Below are positions 11,811 through 23,258 of a stretch of 64,000 bases of DNA, one piece after another (the first letter of the stretch is position 1; each line of letters opens with the position of its first letter). The stretch lies in contig CM057469.1 in the NCBI GenBank assembly GCA_030035585.1, positions 113,376,650 through 113,440,649 on the forward strand, in the 5' to 3' direction. Under the pieces are notes generated by a model that searched no databases, was not told the origin of the DNA, and saw nothing but the letters and a program-made list of their open reading frames with translations. This DNA is from Dugong dugon (taxonomy: Eukaryota; Chordata; Mammalia; Sirenia; Dugongidae). A program made the position numbers and the translations under genes.

Positions 11811-11817
11811 CTGGAAA

Positions 11818-12688
11818 CTGTATGCTGAGGAAATAATCTGAGAAACTGGACTATATGAAAAAGAATGTGGCATCAGGATAGATGGAAGACTTATTAACAA
11901 TCTGAGATATGCAGATGACACAACCTTGCTTGCTGAAAATGAAGAGGACTTGATGCGCTTACAGATGAAGATCATAGACTACAGCCTTCAGTATAGATTA
12001 TACCTCAACATAAAGAAAACAAAAAGCCTCACAACTGGACCAATAAGCAACATCATGATAAATGGAGAAAAGATTGACGTTGTCAAGGATTTCATTTTAC
12101 TTGGATCCATAATCAATGCCCATGGAAGCAGCAGTCAGGAAATCAAACCACATAGTGCATTGTGCAAATCTGCAGCAAAAAACCTCTCTGAAGTGTTAAA
12201 AAACAAAGATGTCACTTGAGGACTAAGGTGCGCCTGACCTAAGCCATGATATTTTCAATTGCCTCATATGCATGTGAAAAGCTGGACAATGAAAAAAGAA
12301 GACTGAAGAATAATTGATGCCTTTGAATTATGGTGTTGAAGAAGAATATTGAATATACCATGGACTGCCAGAAAAACGAACATATATGTCTTGGAAGACG
12401 TACAGCCAGAATGCTCCTTAGAAGCAAGGATGAAGAGATTTTGTCTCACATACTTTGGACATGTTATCAGGAGGGACCCAGTCCCTGGGGAAGGACATCA
12501 TGCTTGGTAAACTAGAGGGTCAGTGTAAAAGAAGAAGGCCCTTGACGAGAGGGATTGACACAGTGGCTGCAACAATGAGCTCAAGCATAACAACTATTAT
12601 GAGGATAGCACAGGACTGGGTAGTGTTTCCTTCTGTTGTACATAGTTTCGTTATGAGTTGGAACTGACTCAACGGCACCTAACAACAG
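11818..12688 (+). mobile_element. RTE/BovB-clade LINE, 5'-truncated, with target-site duplication
   Basis: The 3' ~870 bp of the RTE. The translated start keeps the reverse-transcriptase catalytic box (NNLRYADDTTLLAE), followed by 'YSLQY..YLNIKKTK' and 'VKDFILLGSIINAHGSSSQE'. The DNA 3' end is the shared RTE/SINE tail, 'cgttatgagttggaactgac' then 'ggcacctaacaaca'. A 7-bp duplication CTGGAAA lies at 11811-11817 and 12689-12695. Stops and frameshifts after the RT box make it inactive. Confidence 0.92.
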
Positions 12689-12695
12689 CTGGAAA

Positions 12696-13119
12696 GTGGT
12701 CATACTTCAATATCATATTTCCTTAGATGATTAAAAATTCTGAATGAATTCCCACTTATTTGATGCTCTGAGCTGTTGTTGAGGTTTGAGCTATGTAGGG
12801 TAAAATGCAAAACATCCTTGGGCAAGTTATTAGATGTTTTAGTTGGTTGTTAACACTTGAGTGCATATTAATTTCTTTTGTTTACTTATCTGACCCCAAG
12901 GGAATTAGACATAAACATGTGACAGTGTGGTGTACAATGCAGTTTACAGTTTTATAGTTGGGATCTCATTTAGGGAAAGCAGGTATGGATAACCAGCAAG
13001 CGTGGAAGGAAACAGAGAGGAAGTTATTCTAGAATCCTGGACTTGGCATCAAGAAAAGAAAGGAGCATAGAAAGGTAGAATAACTTTCAACGTCCTCATA
13101 TACTTTTTGATATTCCCCG
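12696..13119. other. No recognised feature
   Basis: Single-copy-looking sequence with no visible gene or repeat. Confidence 0.4.
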
Positions 13120-13810
13120 TAGTTGAACCTGACCTCACCATTCATTATGTGGGAAACTGAATTATTCGTCCCAAGTTTTCACTCTTCTGTTTTAAAATTG
13201 TACATTTATATCCTGTCACATCCTCATGGTGAACTTGCATGACCCTTTACTTTGGGCTTGGTTACGTGACCTGATTTGATCAGTGGATGTGATGATGCAA
13301 GTGGAGACTTGAATTGCAATTGCCTGGTTTAGCTTGCCTCTTACACTTGATAGTTTGTCACCAGGTAGCTACCAACCAGGAATCCTTGGGTGGTACAGAC
13401 GGTTAAGTGCTGGGCTACTAATTGCAAGGTTGGCAGTTTGAACCCCCACAGAGATGCCTTAGAAGAAAGGCCTAGAAATCTGCTTCTGTAAGGTCACAGC
13501 CGTGAAAACCCTCTTGGACACAGTTCTACTCTGACACACGTGGGATCACCCGGAGTCAGAATTGACTCAGTGACATCTGGTTTGGATTTTAGTTACCAAC
13601 CCAATGAGGTGCAGAGGCATGTTGATCTAAGCTGCAGTGTGAAGTCAAGCCCAATCAACCTGCATCCTGCCATAGGACCACAAAGCTGCCCAACTGAACA
13701 CAGACTAGATTAGCAGGGCCACAGTTGGTCTGCAAACCCACAGGCATGAAAATGCTTAATGTTGTGAAAACACTGAGTTTTGGGGTCTTTTGTCACACAG
13801 CACTATTATA
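13120..13810 (+). mobile_element. Old LTR-like repeat (probably MLT1/MaLR class), split by a SINE
   Basis: The 3' end ('actgagttttggggtctttt', 'gtcacacagcactattat') resembles the conserved end of MLT1-class LTRs ('ttttggggt...gcagcactata'). The first half includes 'tggttacgtgacctgatttg', seen in the same class. Interrupted at 13378-13589. Exact family not determined. Confidence 0.5.
13378..13589 (+). mobile_element. AfroSINE (long form) with target-site duplication
   Basis: Head 'gaatccttgggtggtacaga', tRNA-like 'ctaattgcaaggttggcagt', then the long-form central part 'gccttagaagaaaggcctag', then the tail 'gagtcagaattgactcagtg'. The duplication TAGYTACCAACC (13366-13377 and 13590-13601, one mismatch) flanks it. 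Confidence 0.92.
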
Positions 13811-14691
13811 TTAACAATGGTAGTAAGTCACATTTAGTAGTGACTTCCCACTTTTTAGGAAAATGGTATTGGCTTGTTTCTTGAATTGCAAAACATATAT
13901 ATTACAGAAAATTTAGAAAGTTAAGTAATTTTGTATATTCTATTTTAATGAATTTATGAACACATTTAAGCTTATAGTTATTTTGACCTGAATATATACA
14001 TATTAAAATAGATAAAATAGACATTATATCTTTGAAAAATAAATCAATATTAAATGATTTTATCTTTATGAATAATTGTGTTTTATAAGAATTTTAAAGG
14101 ATCTGCAAAGAGATATCAGAATTGAGGTTAAGCTTGAGCGGAGAGAAAGTTAAGTGTGGGCTAATTTCAAACAAGTTATATATGAAAGTTATTTAATTGT
14201 TCTGGCATTTTAAATTGAAGTAAATAATCAGACTACTTCAGGAAACTTAAACTAAATGTTGACAGGTTATATATCTGGAAATAGAAATCTGTGGAAAAAT
14301 TCTGATAGAAGGAAGAACAGATAAGTGTTAAATCCTTTTGGAAACGGAACCCAATAGTTATAAATAAACATGTCTACTAATTTTAATAGTAATTGTATTT
14401 AACATAGTAATTCTTACTGATTCTTTACTACATATAAATTTTGCTTAGGTATGCATGAATAATTTAAGTTTATAAATAGGATATAAGGTGAACTATTGTT
14501 TGTAATGCATTTATGTTGAGTATTTGCTGCTCCCTGAGTTTGCCAGACCATACAAAATCAAACCATCTCACATCAGGTGGCCAGTGAACGAAGTACGAAA
14601 AATATGCCACACAATATCTAGAAACTAAATTTCAGGTTTCGAAACATCAAAGTTATACACCGATATTATTAATATTAATTACAGAAAATAT
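13811..14691. other. AT-rich, no recognised feature
   Basis: Strongly AT-rich; no gene or repeat recognised. Confidence 0.4.
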
Positions 14692-14815
14692 CAGCTATTG
14701 CCAAGCACTGTGATTAGCAGTCTCTAAAGATCAATCTCATTTAATTATTACAACAAATCTTTTAGTAGTAGGTTCCTATTTTGTAGCTGAGGAAATATCC
14801 TCAGAGCTGAGTAAA
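14692..14815 (+). repeat. MIR SINE fragment
   Basis: 'ccaagcactgtgattagcag', 'tctcatttaattattacaac' and 'tgtagctgaggaaatatcct' follow the MIR order. Confidence 0.75.
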
Positions 14816-15404
14816 TAAAGGCAAAATTCTTTCTTTTTTTAATTTGTACGGCCATATTTAAGTGAAATGTTCTGGTATCTTCTATCAACATAAGGAGAAT
14901 ATAATCTATTGGAAAACAATGGATTTACATAAATGATTGCTGCTTCATGTTGGACCACTATGGAAATGGGTAAAAGCTTGGTGTGGCCCCCAACTCCCAT
15001 CCCTGGTACCACTGACATTATGTGAAAGACTTTCCAAATATCTGCCAGTCTTTTAGTAAGTACAGACTCAGTCGGCCACATTCTCGTTTGCTAATGATTG
15101 ATGGCGTTAAATGAAACAGCATTGAAAACCTTGTTAACATCAGGATATATTTAATCTATTGCTTCTCCTTGATCTCCTAAGTCACTCCGACATGTAAGGA
15201 AATTAGATTAATCTGACATGATTCATTTTTTATAAAGCCTTGTTTATTACTCCCCAGTACAAGATAGCTCGTGTTCATCTAGCTGTTGCCAATTGATTTT
15301 TGATGATAAATTCTATCTACTTCTTCTTCTTTTTTTTTTTTTTTGCACTGAAATTTAGCTAAAATGTCTCATTTCTTTGTGATTTCTATTGTGGGTTGGA
15401 GAAA

Positions 15405-15406
<2 letters not shown>
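14816..15406. other. No recognised feature
   Basis: Nothing assigned. A T-tract lies near 15330-15344. Confidence 0.4.

Positions 15407-15457
<51 letters not shown>
15407..15457. repeat. (AT)n microsatellite
   Basis: About 25 uninterrupted AT units, starting right after 'ggagaaaag'. Confidence 0.97.
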
Positions 15458-15460
<3 letters not shown>

Positions 15461-15534
15461 GTGTTGACCCATTTTATTAAGAATTCTTCCAGTTAATTCC
15501 TCAACTCTGTAAATTCAGAAGTTTAAAAATAAAG

Positions 15535-15748
15535 TACCCTGTTTTTATGCAAATAATGCACACCTTCTATGTTTGTTTGCCAACCTCCCCCTCCCCCTGT
15601 GAAGTATTTTCATAAGCACTGCTATGTCAATTTTTTCTTACATGTTGCTGTAAAAAATTAGCATAGTGTACTTACTAAAATACCTTGTGAGGGGAGGATG
15701 TGGTTGGCAAACAGAAGGTGTGTGTTACTTGTGTAAAAATATCCTGTC
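15535..15748. repeat. Imperfect ~215-bp palindrome (two ~100-bp arms)
   Basis: The arm at 15535-15636 and the reverse complement of 15651-15748 align over their whole length: 'gcacaccttct', 'gtttgccaacc', 'cctcccc', 'gtatttt', 'taagcact..ctatg' and 'aatttttt' recur in order, at roughly 75% identity by eye. The loop (~14 bp) is 'cttacatgttgctg'. It looks like a palindromic non-autonomous DNA transposon, but I cannot name it and see no clear target duplication. Confidence 0.75.
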
Positions 15749-15757
15749 TCAATGTCT

Positions 15758-16473
15758 TCATTATCAGAGGCTGTTGATCACTAGGGTCAAAACATTTAAA
15801 CAAATAAAATTTAGTCCCTATTTTTAACTAATTCAACTTAATATCCTGCCACTCTGACTCAACTGTGGCATAGTTTTTCTTTCTTTTTTTAATTTTTTTT
15901 CCAGATTACTATAAAGGAGCTTTTAAAATAAAACTGAAGACAAAGAATAACTTATCTAAAGCTGTACTTTTTGAATGTTCTCTGGCTGCAGTATGTGTGG
16001 ATCCTTTAGTTTTGCTAAATTAGTTAATTAAAAATTGTCTTTGAGAAGCCACCGAGTTTTCTTTGCCCTGTAGGCAGTGAGGGAAGAATGAAGATGTGTA
16101 AGGCATTCTCTTTGCTTGTTAAGAATTTACAATATTATTTGCTGAAATAACGATGTAACTGGAGGGTAGATTAATATATAATGAAACAGAATTAAGTTAT
16201 CAAAAGAACATAGTCTGAAAACCTCGATTGAAAGCTTTAGTTTTATCACTTAAAAATCCCCTGACTTTGAGGATGTCCCTTCTGACTTTGCATACTCTTG
16301 CTTTCCTATCTTCCAGGCAGGAATAAGGACACCCATTTGTCTAAGGAATAATACAGCGTGTGTTAAATTCTTGCAATAATTTCAAATCTTGCTTATTTAA
16401 CAAAACCTAAATAAAACAAAGAATTTTGCTGCTTGAGGTAGCCTTCCAATACTATGTCCTTCTTTGTAATTCC
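15758..16473. other. No recognised feature
   Basis: AT-rich, apparently single-copy. The homeodomain-like core 'tagttaattaaaaattg' (about 16022-16038) is noted without further support. Confidence 0.35.
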
Positions 16474-16877
16474 TCCACCACCCATCTGTCACTTTGTTGT
16501 ACTGTTGCAGCTTATGTATTGCTACGACGCTGGAAGGTAGGCCACTAGTATTTCAAATACCAGCAGGGTCACCAATGGTAGACAGGTTTTAAAGGAGCTT
16601 CCAGACTAATATAGACCAGGAAAAAAGGCCTGGTGACCTAGTCCAGAAAATTAGCTGATGAAAACCCTAAGAATCACAACAGAATATTGTCTGATATAGT
16701 TCAGGAAGATGAACCCCCTATGTAGGAGCACTGCACAGTAGTCACAACAATGGACTCAAACACCCCAATGATCATGTTGATGGCGCATGACCAGACAATG
16801 TTTTGTTATATCGTACATAGGGTTGCCATTAGTCAGAGCCAACTTGATAGCAACTACCACCACCACCACCACCACCA
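16474..16877 (+). mobile_element. Internally deleted RTE: 5' UTR joined to 3' end
   Basis: 16474-~16725 follows the 5' UTR of the near-full-length RTE at 35279 ('gacgctggaaggtaggccac' against 'gatgctggaagctatgccac', then 'cagcagggtcacc' and 'gagcttccagactaatatag'). From ~16725 it switches to the RTE 3' end ('cacaacaatggactcaaaca', 'ttgttatatcgtacataggg', 'ttgccattagtcagagccaa') and ends in a (CAC)n tail at 16855-16877. All coding sequence is missing. Confidence 0.85.
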
Positions 16878-17042
16878 TTAAAGGACCAGATGTTGGGCCA
16901 CTTGGCTAATAGACTACACCACCCTTTCCATGAAGCTGCTTTCTGGATATTACTTATATTGGAAAAGGCTCCCAACAAGCCTTTCTATATGTCAAAACTT
17001 CATAAGGCTTAAATAGTTTTGGGAAATCCGCTCCCCTCGCTG

Positions 17043-17263
17043 AAAAAAAAAAAAAAAAAAGAACAACAACAACAACAAAAACACATTGCCATTGAGTTGA
17101 TTCCAATTCATACAGACCCAATAAGACAGAATCGAACTGTTCCATATGGTTTCCAAGGCAGTAAATCTTTACAGAAGCAGACTGCCACATCATTCTCCCG
17201 CCGAACAGCTGATGAATTTGAACCGCTGACCTTTCAGTTAGCAGTCAAGCTCTTAACCACTAT
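17043..17263 (-). mobile_element. AfroSINE (long form)
   Basis: The A-run and (CAA)n at 17043-17080 are the complemented tail end. It continues with 'tgccattgagttgattccaa', the central module 'gcagactgccacatcattct' and the tRNA-like head. Confidence 0.92.
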
Positions 17264-18843
17264 GCCAATAATGTCTAGATATTCAAAAAACAAGAGAACA
17301 GATGGAGCAGAACAACTGTGTCTCAGAAAAAGTAGGATAGGGATATAGGCACAAGGTTCTGGAGGATGAACTTAGAGGTTCCCAAAGATTCTGATATCAC
17401 TCCCCTTCCAGAAACACGCTTACTAGACAATCCCTTGTCAATCTCCTCTGGAGGCTTCATCCTGTCAGCCAGTACTCTCAGTTAAAACTCTCCAAATTTG
17501 TCAGGACTTAAAAAATATTAAATTAAATTAAATAACATAAATTGAAAGTGTTTGGTGCAATATTACTGAAGATAAATATTATAATATCGTTCACTATATT
17601 TCTAAAAATTCTAGTTCCTTGTATTTTCTAACTGTATGTTAAACTAATATTTTTTGCATTCTTTCATCTTTTTCAGAAAAATTCCTTTTTGTCTGTTTAG
17701 ACATATAGTTCTTACTTTTCTTCCTGCTTTGGTATATATAAGTGCTGGAAGTTTTTCTTCTCCAGCTATCAATAGTTTTTTAACATTTGTCCCAGAATCC
17801 TTTGATACTTAAACTTCATTTCCAGGGATCATCTTCTATGATCCCCCTTAAGTCCTCTGAAATTCACTTTCTACCACAGCATACTGAAAATTTCTAATAG
17901 TTTGAAAAGTGCACAGAAAGGCATCCAGTTGAAACAGCACAGAGAGGAGCTTCAACAACAGAAAATCCAGCTCCAAAAGTTCAAAGCCCTTTTACACATT
18001 CAGCTGACTATTCATAGAGAGCCTTTCTTCTACTCTGGGGTTGGAAGCAGCTTCTGAAGGATGTGCAGAGCTAGTCTCATTATATCTAGAAAAGGAGTGA
18101 TGCACAGTGAAAACACAAAAATGAGGTTTTATCATCACATGCTACATTTATGCCTAATAACATTAACCACGGAAGAAAACACGTATCTAAGCCATCTGGG
18201 AACAATGAAATCACCACGGTTTAAAGAGGTCAGATGATACAAATATACGTATTTTGTGAATATTATCTTTCCAGTGTCACTATGAAAGTAGCTTAGAACC
18301 ATTAGATTTTATTTCTTGAGATCAAATATAGGACACTTTAGAAAGTGTTACTGGTATATGTACCTTTTGAGAAAGAAGAGAGAGAAATAGTAATATTTAT
18401 AATACGCATTTTTTCTGAATCTCACAACTATAATTTTTGCTAATTAACTTGTTTCCTATACTTGTAGTAATTTTCATCAGCTTATTAACTTATGTTTTCC
18501 CTTTATTGGAATTATTAAGAACTTTGGCCAATTTTATGCATTGTTTTCCTGGATATCTTAATTAGGAATGAGATGTTAAACTTGCTTTGAAATTTCAAGA
18601 GTTTGAACCCAGTTGGATCTAAATAAGCTAATATTAAAATAACTCATGTTTTAACACTTAGTGTTGTTCAGTATAGTACTCAATAAGATAAAAGGTAACA
18701 AATAATAATAATTAAAAAATAGGGCATTGGATTTACTATTGATAGAAATAAGATTAGTCAAAAATGTGGAGGGAAAATACAGACCATAGACAGGGATTAA
18801 TATTTGTTCAACATCATTTCTATCAATAGATAGAAGGATAGTA
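17264..18843. other. No recognised feature
   Basis: About 1.6 kb without visible repeat or gene. Confidence 0.4.
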
Positions 18844-19002
18844 AAAAACCAAACCCCTGTTGTCCAGTCAATCTGACTCATAGCGACCCTATAGGACAGA
18901 GCAGAATTGCCCCATAGGGTTTCCACGGGGCGGTTTGTGGATTCAAACTGCCAACATTTTGGTTAGCAGCTGAACTCTCAACCACTGCACCACCAGGGCT
19001 CC
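18844..19002 (-). mobile_element. AfroSINE (short form)
   Basis: 'ccagtcaatctgactcatag', 'cgaccctataggacagagca', 'tttggttagcagctgaactc' and 'ccaccagggctcc' run in order. Short form: the central module is absent. Confidence 0.93.
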
Positions 19003-20988
19003 AGAAGATGGATGGGTGGATAGATAAAACATGTTTTAGGATTTTATGCTATTTTTAGTTAAATGTATTAAATTTTGTGTGAATGTAACAGGAGAAAATG
19101 AACCTTGAATGAAAGAGAAAGTATGGCTGAATTTAAGGTCAATAGTTCTTCAAGAGATAACAGTTCCTTAAAAATAATCCCTCTGAATATAAGATGACTG
19201 GGGTGGGGAGACTCATATACTTCAAAGGTAGTAACCCCTCGCATTAAAGGACAGACTATCGGGATACTGATACTTCCTTCACTTCCTCTTTTCCAATCCT
19301 CAAACATTGTATGTTTTTATTTTTTGCACTTTTAAAGTTCGGTGCCTTAGAGAGTTTTACTTGTCATGAAAGTAAGTCATCTTTCACAACCTTGCTTTTT
19401 TTCCTCTGTTGCAGCCCTCTTAATTTTGATAGTCAGGAATCTGTCACACAATAAGTGCTCAATAAGGGCTTCTTCTCCCTTTTTCTTCCCATCAGTACTA
19501 CGGCATGATTTGTTCTATTAGAGCTCAGCTTTCTTTCCTTTTTTCTTTGTTTTCCTCTTTTTAGCTAACGTTTACTCTTCCGATCATTTCTCTGTGGGTC
19601 AATACCATAGATTAGACAGACTGTTGTGGGCATTTGTATCTCTCCGAATGTATTGGATGGATCGTTAGAATTCTTTCTTCTCTGTCTCACATATAAGATT
19701 TGTGTGCACAACAAAATCACAGATCATTACTATTTATTTGTTACTGAAATAATATGCATTCCAAAGGTGGGCGGGGGGGAGAAAATCTAAATTGAGATGA
19801 TTTAAAAGAGAGTTCACTTCCCAGTCAGCATACCAGGAGGATTATTTCGTTGTTGCATAAAAATAACTGATAACTTCAAAAGAAATATATGATCTAAACT
19901 ATTTTTACCTTGGCAAGCCCCATATTAATGTTATCAGTAAGCATTTGGAATTTATTTTATGCTTGATAAACTAAAGCATCATAAAAATAAAACACATAGC
20001 CTATCTTCATTTTAAAAATGAATAAAAGTAATAAAATATAGAAGATTCTACATGACATATTTTTGCAGAGTTTGGAATAATTTCTTCTAAGAGCAATACT
20101 TTTGGAAGAAGAATTTCATCCACACAGAAGTAGTCCCTTCTTTGTTAATTATAATATCTCTCAGTTCCAGTTTTAGTGACATCAATAAGACTAGCAACAT
20201 ATATTTCTACTGCTTTTCTCTTGTAGAAACATACAGTGTTTTAATAATTGTGATTTTACTAATTGTGATGTTGTTTATCTTTGTAATAACCACATAAAGC
20301 AAATAAGTACTCGCTGGAAAAAGGAATTAGAATTAGAATTAGCAGGAATTAGAATTACAGCGATTATAGTTTTCTTTAAAAGTTTTTTTAAGGCAAAATA
20401 GGAAGCCTCAGAATAATTTATGACATGACCTAAGATTTTTATTCTAATTAGAGATACAGAAGCCTAGGGAAAAAGCAAAGTAGAAACAAAATCCATATTA
20501 AAAGAAAAGATAAAACATGCACACCTATCCAAGGATATTTTTAGGTTTTCATCTAAAAAAAAAATCATTTGTATCTTTTCCTGTTTTTCATATTAAACGT
20601 GTCCTACCTGATAATATCAACAGCAAATCAGTAAATCACAACGCGTTTATATGTTTGAACTATCAGAGAATCTTAGACATACAAATGTAAGTAAAAGTAA
20701 TAGTATTACTCTGTTATAAATTTTCTTCAGTGCTCATTCCTAGAAACTTTCATTATTTTTAATGCCTGCAGAATCTGGAGTTCTACCATTTCTGCTATTA
20801 GTCCTGTGAACTTCCTTTTCTGAAATTTTCATCTGTGAAAAATTATGCTGTTTTACTTAGTCATACAATGGTAGCCACCATTTGTTTTATCAAATGCTTA
20901 ATATTTATTGTGCATTCACAAAACAAAACAAATGTATACGCTTTAGAAATAGTTTATAATTACATAGCAATCCTTGTTATAGGAGTCT
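19003..20988. other. No recognised feature
   Basis: About 2 kb, AT-rich, no gene or repeat recognised. A small direct repeat of 'ggaattagaatta' occurs at 20322-20357. Confidence 0.4.
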
Positions 20989-21911
20989 AAGGACATTTTG
21001 GGTTTTTTTAACATTGTATTGTATTTTAGGTGAAAATTTAAAGAGCATATTAGTTTTGCATTCAAAACATATATACACAAGTTGTTTCGTGACACTGGCT
21101 GCAATCCCTACAATGTGTCAGCACTCTCTGCCCCACCCCACCCTTCCCCGTTTCCATTTGTCCAGTTTTCCTGTCTCTGAGCTGCTTCCTTTGCCCTCGT
21201 CAAGTTATACTGACTTCCCCTATGTTGTGTATTGCCTTTCCCTTCACCGAAGTTAGCACGTCTACTGTCTAGTTAATGGTTTTCCCTCCCCAAAACTCCC
21301 TTCTCTGGTAACCCTCAAAGATTATGTCTTTCTGCATGTAAATCTTTTCTTGAGTTTTTATTATAGTGGTCTCACACAATATTTGTCCTTTCGTGACTGC
21401 CTTATTTCACTCAGCATAATGCCCTCCAGGTTCATCCATGTTGTGAGATGTTTCACGGATTCATTGTTGTTCTTTATCGTTGTACAGTATTCCATTGTAT
21501 GTATGTACCAGAATTTGTTTATCCACTGATGTGTTGATGGGCACTTAGGTTGTTTCCCTCTTTTTGCTGTTGTGAATAATGTTGCAGTGAACATGGGTGT
21601 GCATATGTCTGTTCATGTGGCAGCTCATATTTCTCTAGGATATATTCCTAGGAGTGGGATTGCTGAATCATATGATATTTCTAGTTCTAGCTTTTTAAGG
21701 AAGTGCCATATATTTTTCCATAGTGGTTGTACCATTTTACGTTCTCACCAGCAGTTTTCTGGTTTTTTGAGCAGTGACGTTCTTGCAGTGGCGAGATGAT
21801 ACCTCATCACAGTTTTGATTTGTATCTCTCTAATGGCTACTGATTGTAACCAACTTTTTGTGTATTTGTTGGCAGCCCAATGTCCTCTTTGGTGAAGTAT
21901 CTGTTCATGAC

Positions 21912-22644
21912 TGTGATGGTTAAGACTGTGTGTCAACTTTTCTGGGCCATGATTCTCAGAGGTTTGGCAGTTATGATATAGTTTGGCAGTCTTATGATGA
22001 TGCAATCACTTCCATGATGAGATCTGATATAATGTGGATCACCTCCATGATGGGATCTGCTGCGAGTAACCAATCAGTCGAAAGGGTGTTTCCTTGGTGG
22101 TGTGGCCTGCATCCAGTATAGGTGGACTTTCCCACAAGGGTCTCAGGCTTTTGCTTCCTCTGGATCCTGCAGCTGGCTCCTGTTCGTCTGACCTCTGGTT
22201 CTTGGGACTTGAGCTAGCAGCTCCTTACCTGCCATCTTGACTATCAGTCTTCGCAGCCTGTGAGCAAGAGCCCTGCTGTCTGACCTGCTGATCTTGGGTT
22301 TGGCAGCCCCTGTGGTTACATGAATCAGGAGAAGTCTCCAGCCTGACCCGCAGACATGGGATGTTCCAGGCTCTGCAACTACCTGAGCCATTTCCTTGAT
22401 ATAAATCTCTCTCTCTATATATATATATATATTTATAGGAAACCCTGGTGATGTAGTGGTTGAGATGACTGCTAACCAAAAAGTCGGTAGTTCAAATCCA
22501 CCAGATGCTCCTTGGAAACCCTATGGTCTTATAGGGTCTCTATAAGTTGGAATCGCCTCAACAGCAATGGGTTATGGTTATGGGTTATATACATATTTAT
22601 ATGCTATACTGGTTTTGCTTCTCTACAGAACCCAGCCTAAGACA
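21912..22644 (+). mobile_element. ERV-L-family LTR nested in the L1
   Basis: Begins TGTGATGGTTAAGACTGTGT and ends 'cagaacccagcctaagaca', standard ERV-L LTR ends. The 5-bp flanks are ATGAC (21907-21911) and ATGGC (22645-22649), a duplication with one change. The L1 3' text is continuous without it. A SINE at 22437-22588 interrupts its A/T-rich 3' part. Same subfamily as 24786-25345. Confidence 0.92.
22437..22588 (+). mobile_element. AfroSINE (short form) inside the LTR
   Basis: 'ggaaaccctggtgatgtagt', 'ctgctaaccaaaaagtcggt', 'gttcaaatccaccagatgct', then 'ctctataagttggaatcgcc'. It sits in the TA-rich 3' part of the ERV-L LTR, so it is the youngest layer of a three-deep nest. Confidence 0.93.
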
Positions 22645-23105
22645 ATGGCCTTTGTCCATTTTATGACTGGGTTGTTGGTCTTTTTGTTATTGAGTTGTTG
22701 AAGTTTTCTACATATTTTAGAAATATGTCATTGCCAAAGATTTTTTCCAAGTCTTCTTTTTACTCTGTTGATGAAATTTTTTGGTGAGCTTAAGTATTTA
22801 ATTTTTAGGAGGTCCTCATCACTTAGTTTATCTTTTGGAGTGTGTGCATCTTTAGTTATGCTTGATAAATATTTACACAATAAATTAGGACCCTTGCTTT
22901 ATCCTTATGTTTTCCTTCATGATTTTTATAGTTTTTGGTTTTACATGTAGGTCTTTGATCTATTTTGAGTTAGTTTTTGTGTGTGGTGTGAGGATGGGTC
23001 CAGTTTCATTTTTCCACTAAGAGATACCTAGTTTTGCCAGCACCGTTTGTTGAAGAGACTATCTCTTCCCCATTTAACGGACTTCAACGTTTTGTCCACA
23101 ACCAA

Positions 23106-23258
23106 GAAACCAAACCCATTGCCATCGAGTTGATTCCAACTCATAGAGACCCTATAAGACAGAATAGAACTGGTTTCCAAGGAGCAGCTGGTGGATTCAA
23201 ACTGCTGACATTTTTTTTAGAAGCTGAGGTCATAAACACTACACCACTAGGGCTTCTG
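23106..23258 (-). mobile_element. AfroSINE (short form) inside the L1
   Basis: 'cccattgccatcgagttgat', 'agaccctataagacagaata', 'tggtggattcaaactgctga' and 'cactacaccactagggcttc'. It splits the L1 ORF2 segment downstream of the RT. Confidence 0.92.
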
